Shown: positions 1 to 8,400 of the stretch, piece by piece
Layout of the letters: every line of letters begins with the position of its first letter
Numbering within the stretch: position 1 is the stretch's first letter
NCBI RefSeq assembly: GCF_003838195.1
Contig: NZ_RCBY01000059.1
Span: 1-36,294, forward strand
DNA length: 36,294 bases
Reading direction: 5' to 3'
DNA from: Okeania hirsuta
Lineage (GTDB): Bacteria; Cyanobacteriota; Cyanobacteriia; Cyanobacteriales; Microcoleaceae
Notes under the pieces: model-generated
Seen by the model: the letters and a program-made list of their open reading frames with translations, nothing else
Told to the model about the DNA's origin: nothing
Database searches by the model: none
Program-made: the position numbers and the translations under genes

Positions 1-60
1 CCAAGTAATGCGTGAACACCCCCGTTGACGGTGGGGTATTAAACCCACAAAGAAAATGAT
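1..60 (+). repeat. Dispersed ~60-bp palindromic repeat, copy 1
   Basis: This segment is nearly identical to 18851-18908 and matches the reverse complement of 19065-19120. The shared core is GACGGTGGGGTATTAAACCC. The copies can fold locally (CACCG/CGGTG and GGGT/ACCC arms in copy 2). The window edge cuts this copy, so its true left end is unknown. I do not recognise a named family. Confidence 0.75.
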
Positions 61-170
61 AATGTTCCATCTGAACGCCATTGCCACACTCCCCACACCT
101 CCCCATCCTTTTTATCTAATTACACCAATGCTACCGGATTTGATACTACCCATTGTGGTATGATAAATTT

Positions 171-189
171 GAAAATGATAATCATTCCC
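171..189 (+). promoter_or_regulatory. Fur/Zur-type operator upstream of znuA
   Basis: The sequence GAAAATGATAATCATTCCC matches the classical 19-bp Fur box at 16 of 19 positions and contains the perfect palindrome AATGAT-A-ATCATT. It ends 19 bp before the znuA start. Cyanobacterial Zur sites share the TGATAAT half-site, so with a zinc importer downstream Zur is the likeliest regulator. Fur cannot be excluded from sequence. A second half-site (AAAATGATAATG) lies near 53-64 at the end of a dispersed repeat. Confidence 0.7.
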
Positions 190-208
190 AAAAATAACCT
201 GTATACTA

Positions 209-1174
209 ATGCTCAAGACAATTAGACGAATTCACTGTTTATTCTTAGGAACAGCAGCACTGGCCACGGCTGTTTCTCTCGGAAGTGTTAGTAGTGTGGC
301 CCAAAATCAAAATGAAACTAAAATAGTAGCAACTTTCTTACCTATATATATGTTTACCAAAGGAGTTACCGGAGAAAGTGGAAAAGTAGAACTCTTAATT
401 CCTGCGGGAGCAGACCCCCACGATTATCAGGCAACGCCAGAGAATGCACGGAGTATTGCAGAGGCAGATGTATTAGTAAAAAATGGGTTGGGGTTAGAAG
501 AATTTTTAGAGAAATTAGTTGATGCTACGGGTAATTCTCAACTTCAAGAAATTGATGCTAGTCAAAATATAGAACCCCTAGAAGAAGAAGATAAGGACCA
601 CGACGACCACCACGACCACGACCACCACGACCACGACCATGACCACCACCACGGTCATCACCATGAAGAAGGAAACCCTCATGTTTGGTTAGATCCTGTT
701 TTAGCGCAACAACAAGTTAAGAATATTCGGGATGGTTTAATTCAAGCTGACTCTAATAATGAAGCTACTTATAGAGCTAATGCTGATATTTATATTCGTA
801 AATTACAGGAGCTTCACCAAGAATTTCAAACTCGTTTATCACCCTTTCAAGGATGTAAATTTATTGCTTTTCACGATGCTTATCCTTACTTAGCTCAACG
901 GTACAATTTACAACAAATGGCAGTGGTGGAATTGCCAGAAGATAATATCACGCCTAGAGATGTTCAAAGAGTAATAAAAGCAGCTCAAGAATATCAAGTT
1001 AAAGGTTTACTTGCTGAAACTGGATTTAATGATAATCGGATGCAACAAATTGCTAAAGATATTAGATTACCAGTCAAAAAATTAGACCCAGTAATCAGCG
1101 GTTCGTTAGACCCAGAATATTATTTTACTGCTATGAGAAATAATATAAAAACTTTAGAGGAAATTTGCCAGTGA
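209..1174 (+). CDS. znuA: Zinc ABC transporter, periplasmic binding protein ZnuA
   Basis: A 321-residue cluster A-I solute-binding protein that captures metal in the periplasm and delivers it to the ZnuB permease. It starts with a signal peptide (basic MLKTIRRIH, then a hydrophobic stretch to about residue 31). Expected metal-site residues are present: His71 in ADPHDYQ, His158 in NPHVWLDP, His222 in FHDAYPYLA and an acidic residue in KLDP near 293. Between the first two ligands lies an acidic, His/Asp-rich loop (about 124-154) typical of zinc rather than manganese binders. The stop codon overlaps the GTG start of the ATPase gene. A Fur/Zur box lies just upstream, so derepression under zinc shortage is expected. 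There is no convincing Shine-Dalgarno sequence. Confidence 0.93.
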   Translation: MLKTIRRIHCLFLGTAALATAVSLGSVSSVAQNQNETKIVATFLPIYMFTKGVTGESGKVELLIPAGADPHDYQATPENARSIAEADVLVKNGLGLEEFLEKLVDATGNSQLQEIDASQNIEPLEEEDKDHDDHHDHDHHDHDHDHHHGHHHEEGNPHVWLDPVLAQQQVKNIRDGLIQADSNNEATYRANADIYIRKLQELHQEFQTRLSPFQGCKFIAFHDAYPYLAQRYNLQQMAVVELPEDNITPRDVQRVIKAAQEYQVKGLLAETGFNDNRMQQIAKDIRLPVKKLDPVISGSLDPEYYFTAMRNNIKTLEEICQ

Positions 1175-1932
1175 AGTTAGTAGCAATAAACAAAAATATT
1201 CCAGTAGTTGATGTACAAAATCTGACAGTAGTTAGAGGAAAATATCAAGCAGTAGAATCTGTGTCATTTCAAATATTTCCTGGTAGTAATACAGCAATTA
1301 TTGGTCCGAATGGTGCAGGAAAAAGTACATTAATTCAGGCAATATTAGGTTTAATTCCTTATGAATCAGGCTATATAGAAATTCTAGGCAAACAAATAAA
1401 AGATTTAGGAAAACATTGGCAAAAAATTGGTTATATTCCCCAAAAATTACCTTTTGACCGGAGTTTCCCTTTAAGTGTAGCTGAATTAATCAGTTTAGGT
1501 TACCCTGAGCAAGGTTTGATGAGGTCGCGGGAAAAGCATATAGCAATAGAAAAAGCTTTGGTACAAGTTAAGTTAGAAAATCAGGCAAAACAGCGAATAG
1601 GAAGTTTAAGTGGTGGGGAGTTAAAACGGGTTTTATTGGGATATTGTTTGGTGCAAAATAGACAATTATTAATATTAGATGAAGTTATGGCTGGTATAGA
1701 CCCAACTGGAGAAATACAGTTTGCTGAATTACTGGCAAATTTACATCGAGAAGAGGGTTTTTCTATTCTGCAAGTTTCCCATGATTTAGATATGGTGAGT
1801 CGTTATTGTGACCAAGTTATTTGTATGAATCGTCGTTTATGTTGTCAGGGTAAACCTAGTGTTGCTTTGGATGAAAATAACTTGAGTAAAGTTTATGGGG
1901 ATAGTTTAACTAGATATGTTCATCAGCATTAA
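1171..1932 (+). CDS. znuC: Zinc ABC transporter, ATP-binding protein ZnuC
   Basis: ATPase subunit that powers metal import. Walker A is GPNGAGKS (about residues 45-52), the signature is LSGGEL, Walker B is LLILDEVMAGID and the switch histidine lies in VSHD. I chose the GTG at 1171 over an in-frame TTG at 1165. It forms a GTGA overlap with the znuA stop, and the purine-rich AGAGGAA (1156-1162) then sits 8 bases upstream instead of 2. The family usually runs about 250 residues, and this gives 253. It is translationally coupled to znuA. The permease gene follows only after 755 bp of repeats, which is unusual for this operon. Confidence 0.93.
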   Translation: MKLVAINKNIPVVDVQNLTVVRGKYQAVESVSFQIFPGSNTAIIGPNGAGKSTLIQAILGLIPYESGYIEILGKQIKDLGKHWQKIGYIPQKLPFDRSFPLSVAELISLGYPEQGLMRSREKHIAIEKALVQVKLENQAKQRIGSLSGGELKRVLLGYCLVQNRQLLILDEVMAGIDPTGEIQFAELLANLHREEGFSILQVSHDLDMVSRYCDQVICMNRRLCCQGKPSVALDENNLSKVYGDSLTRYVHQH

Positions 1933-1944
1933 TAGGGAATAGTT

Positions 1945-1987
1945 AAATAATGAATAATGAATAATGAATAATTAATAATTAATAATT
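1945..1987. repeat. Heptamer tandem array (AATAATG/AATAATT)
   Basis: Six or so consecutive 7-bp units directly after znuC, of the short-tandemly-repeated-repetitive (STRR) type known from cyanobacteria. It abuts the left end of the MITE that begins at 1985. Confidence 0.8.
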
Positions 1988-2206
1988 AGGGCTTGCTGAT
2001 TAAATATAAAAGTATTAACAAATAAAGGTTTGAGCCTTTTTAGGTCTGGAAAAAATACCTAGTTTTTGGCTGTTGTCGTCTCAAAATAGTAAAGTTTTGA
2101 CACTAACTATCAGAAAATGTGGTCATTACAGATAGTCTAAACTGTTCCCTGTTCCCAGTTAAGTGTTCCCTGCCATAACTATTAGACTTTTTCAGCAAAC
2201 CCTAAT
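1985..2206 (-). mobile_element. MITE family 1 (ATTAGGGYTTGCTGA ends), copy A
   Basis: A 222-bp non-coding element with terminal inverted repeats ATTAGGGCTTGCTGA and (reverse complement of the right end) ATTAGGGTTTGCTGA. It has TA on both sides, as expected for IS630/mariner-like insertion. The first 90 bp match the reverse complement of the right end of the copy at 35892-36141, including the run AGCCTTTTT. It sits between znuC and znuB. Confidence 0.8.
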
Positions 2207-2210
2207 TAAT

Positions 2211-2307
2211 AATTACCTATCCTTGAAAAGAAGAGGATTAACTCAAAGGAAAATTTTTTCTTGTTTCTCCTTTAAAGGAGAGGCTTTAAGCTTTAATTAT
2301 TCCGTAA
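2211..2307 (+). repeat. Hairpin repeat family 2, copy 1
   Basis: It begins AATTACCTATCC, contains the palindrome TCTCCTTTAAAGGAGA followed by GGCTTTAAGC, and ends ATTATTCCGTAA. Related copies are at 2373-2494, 3777-3970 (reverse), 31069-31266 and, shortened, 33492-33535. Confidence 0.75.
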
Positions 2308-2320
2308 TAGGGAATAGTTC

Positions 2321-2376
2321 AATAATTGATAATTGATAATTGATAATGGATAATTGATAATGGATAATTGATAATT
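2321..2376. repeat. Heptamer tandem array (AATTGAT/AATGGAT)
   Basis: About eight 7-bp units with single-base variants, between two copies of hairpin repeat family 2 in the znuC-znuB gap. Confidence 0.8.
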
Positions 2377-2494
2377 ACCTCTGGTTAAAACAGTCCTTGA
2401 TTGAAAATAAGGAAATATTATTTCTTTATTTTCCCCTTAAAAGGGGAGGCTTTAAACCAGAATTATTTAATTATTAATTATTAATTATTCGGTA
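2373..2494 (+). repeat. Hairpin repeat family 2, copy 2
   Basis: Same layout as 2211-2307, but the stem is CCCCTTAAAAGGGG instead of CTCCTTTAAAGGAG: both arms changed and pairing was kept. It is followed by GAGGCTTTAAACC, a TTAATTA heptamer array (2463-2489) and ATTCGGTAA. The rest of the gap to znuB (2495-2687) is AT-rich and holds nothing I can name. Confidence 0.7.
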
Positions 2495-2687
2495 ATAGGA
2501 AATAGGGAATGGGGAACCGAAGTAATAAAATTCTTATTGCTGGCAAGATGCCTGCACTACACACATTTAATTATTAATATCTGTACTTCATATATTTGGA
2601 ATATGCTGTATATATTTTGTTGTGTATTTATAATTATTAACCTTAGCTTCTCTATAAATAAATTTACTTGACTTGTATTTAATAAAT

Positions 2688-3506
2688 ATGGATTTTTCAG
2701 AATGGATTAATTTATTTAGTCTACCATTTATGCAGCGAGCAATTATAGGGGGTATTCTATTAGGAATTTTAGGAGGAATTATTGGTGGTTTCGTGATTTT
2801 GCGCCAATTATCTTTATTTGGAAATGTCTTGGGCCATACGGCTTTTTTAGCTGTAGTATTAGCTGCTTTATTACAGTTACCACTTACGATCGCTTTAACT
2901 GTTTTTTTGGTATTCTTTGGATTAGGAATAAATTATTTAATTGAAAAAACTAATTTAGGTGGAGATACAATTTTAAGTATTGTAATTGCGGGTTCGGTTG
3001 CATTGGGTACTATTGGGTTTAATTTTATACCTGGGTATCGAGGAAATTTATTATCTATATTATTTGGTGATATTTTAGCAATTAGTAATCTAGATTTACT
3101 TTTTTTAGTTATTTTGTTAGTCGTAACATTGGGTTGGTTAGGATTGACTTTACAACAACAAATATTATTAACTTTAAATTCGGATTTAGCACAAATTCAG
3201 GGGATACCAGTACAAAGATATAAATACATATTTATAATTATTTTATCCTTGGCGATCGCTCTGACTATGAGAGCAGTTGGTATTCTATTGGTGGATGCTT
3301 TTTTGGTAATTCCAGCAGCAACAGCTAAGTTGATTTGTCATCAATTTGTACCATTTTTAGGAGTTTCTGCGACAATTGGTGCCATGAGTGGGGTGTTAGG
3401 AATGATAGTATCTGGTAGTTTTAATTTACCTTCTGGTCCTAGTATTGTTTTAGTACAGTTAGTAACATTTTTGATAGTAGTATTTTCCGGTCGAGGAAAG
3501 TTTTGA
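2688..3506 (+). CDS. znuB: Zinc ABC transporter, membrane permease ZnuB
   Basis: A very hydrophobic 272-residue protein of the ABC-3 permease family, with about eight to nine membrane segments, that forms the channel for ZnuA-delivered metal. The conserved stretch GHTAFLAVVLAALL near residues 49-62 corresponds to the family's GHAAL region, and NLPSGPSIVLV near the C terminus is also typical. I chose the ATG at 2688 over a TTG five codons upstream because it gives the usual length and start. It is in the same direction as znuAC but 755 bp away, so it may need its own promoter or depend on read-through across the repeats. Confidence 0.9.
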   Translation: MDFSEWINLFSLPFMQRAIIGGILLGILGGIIGGFVILRQLSLFGNVLGHTAFLAVVLAALLQLPLTIALTVFLVFFGLGINYLIEKTNLGGDTILSIVIAGSVALGTIGFNFIPGYRGNLLSILFGDILAISNLDLLFLVILLVVTLGWLGLTLQQQILLTLNSDLAQIQGIPVQRYKYIFIIILSLAIALTMRAVGILLVDAFLVIPAATAKLICHQFVPFLGVSATIGAMSGVLGMIVSGSFNLPSGPSIVLVQLVTFLIVVFSGRGKF

Positions 3507-3509
3507 ATT

Positions 3510-3663
3510 TATAGCAGAAGGAAGAAGGAAGAAGGAAGAAGGAAGAAGGAAGAAGGAAGAAGGAAGAAGGAAGAAGGAAGAAGGAAGAAGGAAGAAGGAA
3601 AAATCTTTGGTTGTCTGAGTTTTAATCTTTTGATATATCCTAACCTTTCCTTAGACTGCTATA
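3510..3663. mobile_element. MITE-like element with TATAGCAG ends (short copy)
   Basis: Starts TATAGCAG and ends CTGCTATA. The interior shares GTTGTCT, AGTTTTAA and CTTTTGATATRTCCTAAC with the copy at 25866-26137. About half of this copy is a heptamer array (3516-3600). Confidence 0.6.
3516..3600 (+). repeat. Heptamer array (GAAGGAA), about 12 units
   Basis: An uninterrupted 7-bp tandem repeat of about 12 copies just after the znuB stop. It is pure purine on one strand, so it can form unusual duplex structure and is expected to vary in length between strains. Confidence 0.9.
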
Positions 3664-3776
3664 AAATTGGAGAAAACTTAGAGGTTTTGCTACCTTAGCA
3701 GAGTCTAGCAGAACCTATATCGCCACTTTCATGCAATAAACTAAGTGCCTATTCCAAATCTGATTGCAAAGGAAAC

Positions 3777-3970
3777 TTACCGAATAATTAAGGTAAAAAG
3801 CCTCTGCTTTAAAGGAGAAAAAAGCAGTCGTTAGCGGAGCTTCCCGAAGGGTGGGATGGCGCCATTCGGAGCGGGTCTGCAAGAACGGGTTTCCTCGCCA
3901 TATCCAATCGACCAAGAGAAGAAAAAAATTTCCTTTTAGTAAATCCTCTCCTTGAAAAGAAGAGGTAATT
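3777..3970 (-). repeat. Hairpin repeat family 2, copy 3 (long form)
   Basis: Reverse-strand copy closely matching 31069-31266. Both share an inner block of about 90 bp (for example GGGTGGGATGGCG and GGAGCGGGTCTG) that is absent from the short copies at 2.2-2.5 kb. An open frame through it (3715-3915) is not conserved and is not called as a gene. Confidence 0.75.
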
Positions 3971-4010
3971 GTTAATTATTAATTATTAATTATTAATTAT
4001 TAATTATTGA
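3964..4010. repeat. Heptamer array (TTAATTA)
   Basis: About six 7-bp units running into the last codons of the protease gene on the minus strand. Confidence 0.75.
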
Positions 4011-4777
4011 ACCCCCAATCTAGTTGCTTGCAAATAAATCCGCTTCAAAGTATTAATATCCCTAGCTGAAATAGGAGGAGGTTCTGCCACCTGAGAATAA
4101 TACATAACATCAGTTTTCTCAGAACTATGACCCCAAATCCCCAAAGCATGACCAAACTCGTGACGAACAGCAGCAGGAAGATATTTACCTACTTGCATCG
4201 GACTCAACCAAATTACAAAACTCTGAGATAAAGTTCCGTTCTCATCTTCATGTAGCTGATAGCGAGTCTCCGCAGAACGCGCTCTTAAATTTCCGGGGGT
4301 TAAAGGAGGTCGTTTGTTAAAAATTTTGATATCGGCAATTTCTGGGTTATCTACTATTTGCAAGGGTAAATAAGTATTCCATTCCCAGATAGCATCTATT
4401 ACAATATTAGCCCATTGACGAGAGCGAGATATGTTTTGCAAGGAGTCAGGAGTTGATTTAACTGAGCTAGAAAATAGGTTATTTTCTGATTTCTTACTGT
4501 TTTGAGAAGATTCGACATAAACTTTAATAGGAAACTGCGACCAAATTAAATAACCTACATCCTGAACTTCAATGCGATCGAAATAATCACCGCTATTACT
4601 GGTGTCTTTCCATTGTGCCAAAGTTGGTGGTAAGAGGTGAGTTTTTAGAGTAGGTAAATCTTGGGCATTAACCTCTACATTAGGATTTGAAATCAAAAAA
4701 TAGAAGGCTAGCATCCAAACAGCAAAACCTAGAAAAAATAAGCGCAAATAAACCGATACTATTCTGTTAACAAACAT
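4004..4777 (-). CDS. Matrixin-like zinc metalloprotease (M10-type), membrane-anchored or secreted
   Basis: A 257-residue protein with an N-terminal hydrophobic segment (about residues 8-31) that acts as signal peptide or anchor, so the catalytic domain faces the periplasm or outside. The zinc motif HEFGHALGIWGH (about 206-217) fits HExxHxxGxxH, and DVMYY (about 223-227) supplies the metzincin Met-turn. ATG at 4777 is preferred over a TTG nine codons upstream. Such proteins in cyanobacteria are usually annotated as matrixin family peptidases. The substrate is unknown. The C terminus reaches into a heptamer repeat array. No partner genes are evident. Confidence 0.8.
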   Translation of the reverse strand: MFVNRIVSVYLRLFFLGFAVWMLAFYFLISNPNVEVNAQDLPTLKTHLLPPTLAQWKDTSNSGDYFDRIEVQDVGYLIWSQFPIKVYVESSQNSKKSENNLFSSSVKSTPDSLQNISRSRQWANIVIDAIWEWNTYLPLQIVDNPEIADIKIFNKRPPLTPGNLRARSAETRYQLHEDENGTLSQSFVIWLSPMQVGKYLPAAVRHEFGHALGIWGHSSEKTDVMYYSQVAEPPPISARDINTLKRIYLQATRLGVQ

Positions 4778-4874
4778 TTTAAGAAAGTGATAGGTTATGA
4801 ACAAAGGTAATTGGTGGACTAAAGCCTAACTACGAGGGTAATTATAACCATTCAACCTAACTCTTTTCCCTTCT

Positions 4875-4918
4875 GACAACTAACAACTGATAACTGATAA
4901 CTGATAACTGATAACTGA
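4875..4918. repeat. Heptamer array (AACTGAT)
   Basis: About six 7-bp units between the protease gene and the UPF0175-like pseudogene. A second, shorter array of the same unit lies at 5275-5303, on the other side of the pseudogene. Confidence 0.8.
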
Positions 4919-4919
4919 A

Positions 4920-5171
4920 TTAGGCACGTTTTAGTTCCTCTGCTAATTCACCTTCAGTAAGTTGAAAAGTATCTACACCATAATCAGCTAATTTTGTCAA
5001 AAATAAGACTTTGGGAATACCTGCTAAATTTGCAGCAGCACCGGAAGAAAGACGACCTAATTCATAAAGTTTAATCGCAGAAATTAGTTTCATTTCTTGA
5101 CTAAGTTTTTCAGGGGTTAATTTTAAAGCTAAGGCTGTTTATTCTGGTATATTAATAGTTAGTTGATACAT
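4920..5171 (-). pseudogene. UPF0175-family antitoxin-like gene with early in-frame stop
   Basis: Read from ATG at 5171 the frame gives MYQLTINIPE, then TAA, then continues without a break to a stop at 4920. The continuation includes LTPEKLSQEMKLISAIKLY, ELGRLSSGAAANLAGIPK and the tail ELAEELKRA. This matches UPF0175, small DNA-binding-like proteins often described as antitoxins. The stop is at codon 11. Translation could restart at the internal ATG before KLISAIKLY, giving about 57 residues. No toxin gene is adjacent. It is flanked on both sides by AACTGAT heptamer arrays. Family assignment is from memory of the motif. Confidence 0.7.
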
Positions 5172-5304
5172 AGGTATAATTTATTTTTTGTTCAAATATT
5201 AATCTAGAAATGATTATGACATAAAATAATCAACTTTAGTATTTTAATTCTCTAGCTTTAGTTGGAGAAACTAATAGCTGATAACTGATAACTGATAACT
5301 GAAA

Positions 5305-5487
5305 TCACCGCCACCACCGAGAAACGTCTTGAATAGCAATGACTATATTTTTTATTGCTTCTTCACCTCCTAAAGAAAAGATGACGGTAGTTAATGCTGT
5401 TATGTCTGAGAGTAAGTCGGGGCGAGTGCGAAGGGATAGGGTGTGAAGGGTATTTTGCCAGAGGGTATAAAGTTGAGTTTTTTGCAT
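5305..5487 (-). CDS. C-terminal tail module of the STAND protein, separated by a TAA
   Basis: A 60-residue frame beginning MQKTQLYTLWQNTLHTL and ending AIQDVSRWWR. From memory, closely similar stretches (RTRPELLSDL..., GGxEAxxxxxxAIQDVxRWW) form the extreme C terminus of cyanobacterial NB-ARC, NACHT and TPR proteins. Its ATG directly follows the TAA of the upstream NB-ARC frame, in the same reading phase. It is therefore best read as the severed end of that protein. It could be made separately by termination-reinitiation, or not at all. Confidence 0.55.
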   Translation of the reverse strand: MQKTQLYTLWQNTLHTLSLRTRPDLLSDITALTTVIFSLGGEEAIKNIVIAIQDVSRWWR

Positions 5488-8400
5488 TTATGAGAGTTTA
5501 TTAGCCAAAGCACTGAGAACTTTGGGGCGATGGTACTCATCCTGAATCTGTCGAGCAGTAGCCAGTGCTTCTGGCAATATTTCTGGGAATTTATCACCTA
5601 AAGCACTGAGCATTGGGGCGCGATATCCCTCAGACTGAATTTGTCGAACGGCAGCGAGTGCTTCTGGTAATAATTCGGGAAATTTATCAGCCAAAGCTCT
5701 GAAAACTTCGGCGCGAGATATCTCAAAGTGAATTTGTCGAGCAGCAGCGAGTGCTTCTGGTAATAATTCGGGCGTCAATTTACCAGCTAAAGCTACGAGA
5801 AGTGGGGCGCGATCATACTCAGACTGAAGTTTTCTAGCAGTAGCCAGTATTTCTGGTAATAATTCTGGTAATTTACCAGCTAAAGAACTGAGAACTTCGG
5901 CGCGATATTTCTCAGACTGAATCTGTTGAGCTGCAGTCATAGCTTCTGGTAATAATTCGGGCGTCAACTTATCAGCCAAAGCACTGAGAAGTTGGGTGCG
6001 ACATTTCTCGTCCTGAATCTGTTGAGCCACAGTTAGAGCTTCTGGTAATATTTCTGGGAATTTACCAGCCAAAACACCGATAAATTTGGCACGATGTACC
6101 TCAGACTGAATCTGTCGAGCCGCAGCCAGAGCTTCTGGTAATATTTCTGGGAATTTATCAGCCAAAGCACTGAGAACTTCGGCACGATGTACCTCATTCG
6201 GAATCTGTTGAGCAGCAGTGAGAGCTTCTGGTAATATTTCTGGGAATTTATCAGCCAAAGCACTGAGAACTTCGGCACGATGTACCTCATTCGGAATCTG
6301 TTGAGCAGCAGTGAGAGCTTCTGGTAATATTTCTGGGAATTTATCAGCCAAAGCACTGAGAACTTCGGCGCGATATCTCTCATACTCAATCTTTCGAGCC
6401 ACAGCCAGAGCTTCTGGTAATATTTCTGGTGTCAATTTATCAGCCAAAACACCGATAACTTTGACACGATATTTCTCATACTCAATCTTTCGAGCCACAG
6501 CCAGAGCTTCTGGTAATATTTCTGGGAATTTATCAGACAAAGCACTGAGAACTTCGGCACGATATTTCTCATACTCAATCTTTCGAGCCACAGCCAGAGC
6601 TTCTGGTAATATTTCTGGTAATATTTCTGGGAATTTATCAGCCAAAGCACTGAGAACTTCGGCGCGATATATCTTATCCCGAATCTGTCGAGCAGTAGCA
6701 AGAGCTTCTCGTAATAATTCGGGAAATTTATCAACCAAAGCTCTGAAAACTTGGGCGCGATCTCCCTCATACTCAATCTTTCGAGTTATATCCAGTGCTT
6801 CTGGTAATAATTCTGGTGTCAATTTATTAGCCAAAGATCTGAGAGCTGAGACGTGAAATCTATCATCCCGAATCTGTCGAGTTATATCCAGTGCTTCTGG
6901 TAATAATTCTGGTGTCAATTTATCAGCCAAAGCATTGAGAACTCCGGCGCGAGATATTTCATCTGAAATCTGTCGAGTTGCAGCCAGTGCTTCTGGTAAT
7001 ATTTCTGGTAATTTATCAGCTAAAGCACTAAGAACTTCGGCGCGGGGTATCTCATCTGAAATCTGTCGAGCAGTAGCCAGTGCTTCTGGTAATATTTCTG
7101 GTAATTTATCAGCCAAAGCACTGAGAACTTCAGCGCGATATCCAGACTGAATCTGTTGAGCAGCAGCCAGTGCTTCTGGTAATAATTCTGGTGTCAATTT
7201 ATCAGCTAAAGCACTGAGAACTCTGGCGCGATATCTCTCAGACTGAATCTGTTGAGCAGCAGCCAATGCCTCTGGTAATAATTCCGGTAATTTATCAGCT
7301 AAAGCACTGAGAACTTCGGCGCGATATCCCTCAGACTGAATCTGTTGAGCAGCAGCCAGTGCTTCTGGTAATAATTCCGGTAATTTATCAACTAAAGAAC
7401 AGAGAACTTCGGCGCGATATACCTCATTCTGAATCTGTCGAGTTGTAGCCAGAGCTTCTGAAAGAGCTAGTTTTTTTAAGTTGTCTGGCAAATAATCAAC
7501 TAATTTTTTGATAGAGTCTCCTTTATCCCTTGGCTCAGGCTTTTGTAATACGTAGGCTAACCCTTGCTCTGGAGTCCAGAAATTATGTTTAACCAAAGCC
7601 ACCAACAAATTTCCTGGTAAATTTGCTGCCAGACTATTAATAGAAGCAGTTATCAAAGCATAACGACACTGCCAACCAACAACTTGAGGCAACCTACCTT
7701 CATCCCAGTCAATCTCCGCTAACTCCCAAGCACGAGCCACATCAGTAATAAAAATCCCCATTTGCCCTAAACGTTCGCACGTTTCATACCAACCATTAGC
7801 CCCACTTTGCGACTCCTCTGCCAATAACCCATGAATCTCCTCTATCTTCCCTGCCTTTTCCAAATGCCAGACTAGATGCTGATGAATATAACCATCATTA
7901 GGTAAAGTATGCCAAAGATGATTATCCGTTAACTTCCTATATTTCTTCAAAAATATTTTGTGAGCCTTAGCTAGACGAATACCCAACCCCGGCAAATCAC
8001 CTTCTTCTGTTGGATGTAATGGTGCAGTCAACAAATTCCGAGCCAGATCGTGAAACAAATCATGTAAACGATAAGTAGGCTTACCATCTGCCAAAGCCAC
8101 ACCATCCAACAACAACGCCTTCCTCCGCAAATCCTTCAACTTATCCCTCGCATCCCTCTCATCATTCATACCCCAGAGGACAGCCGCCATCCCTGGAGTA
8201 ATATTCACATCATCCGGCAATATTCCCAACCAAATAAAATCTTCCCGCCTTTTGTGTTTCAGTTGCTTGATACTCAAATTCAAGGAAGCAGTCAAACTCA
8301 ACTTTTTTAAACTAGCCTCATCAACAACATCCTCTGGACCTAGTATATCCAACGTTTTTAACCGAGCAATTTCCCCTTGAATATCAACTAACAGCTCTCC

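Noticed and set aside
3516-3600. A CRISPR-like look of the regular arrays (also 5495-7480)
   Set aside because: Heptamers have no spacers, and the 93-bp units are contiguous coding repeats. No cas genes are in the window.
3715-3915. A 66-residue minus-strand ORF
   Set aside because: It lies within hairpin repeat family 2. The homologous copy at 31.1-31.2 kb does not keep the frame.
6311-7150. Plus-strand open frames (6311-6856 and 6935-7150) with repeats of SAKALRTSAR
   Set aside because: They are antisense shadows of the 93-bp coding repeats of the NB-ARC gene. A periodic sequence stays open on both strands without coding.
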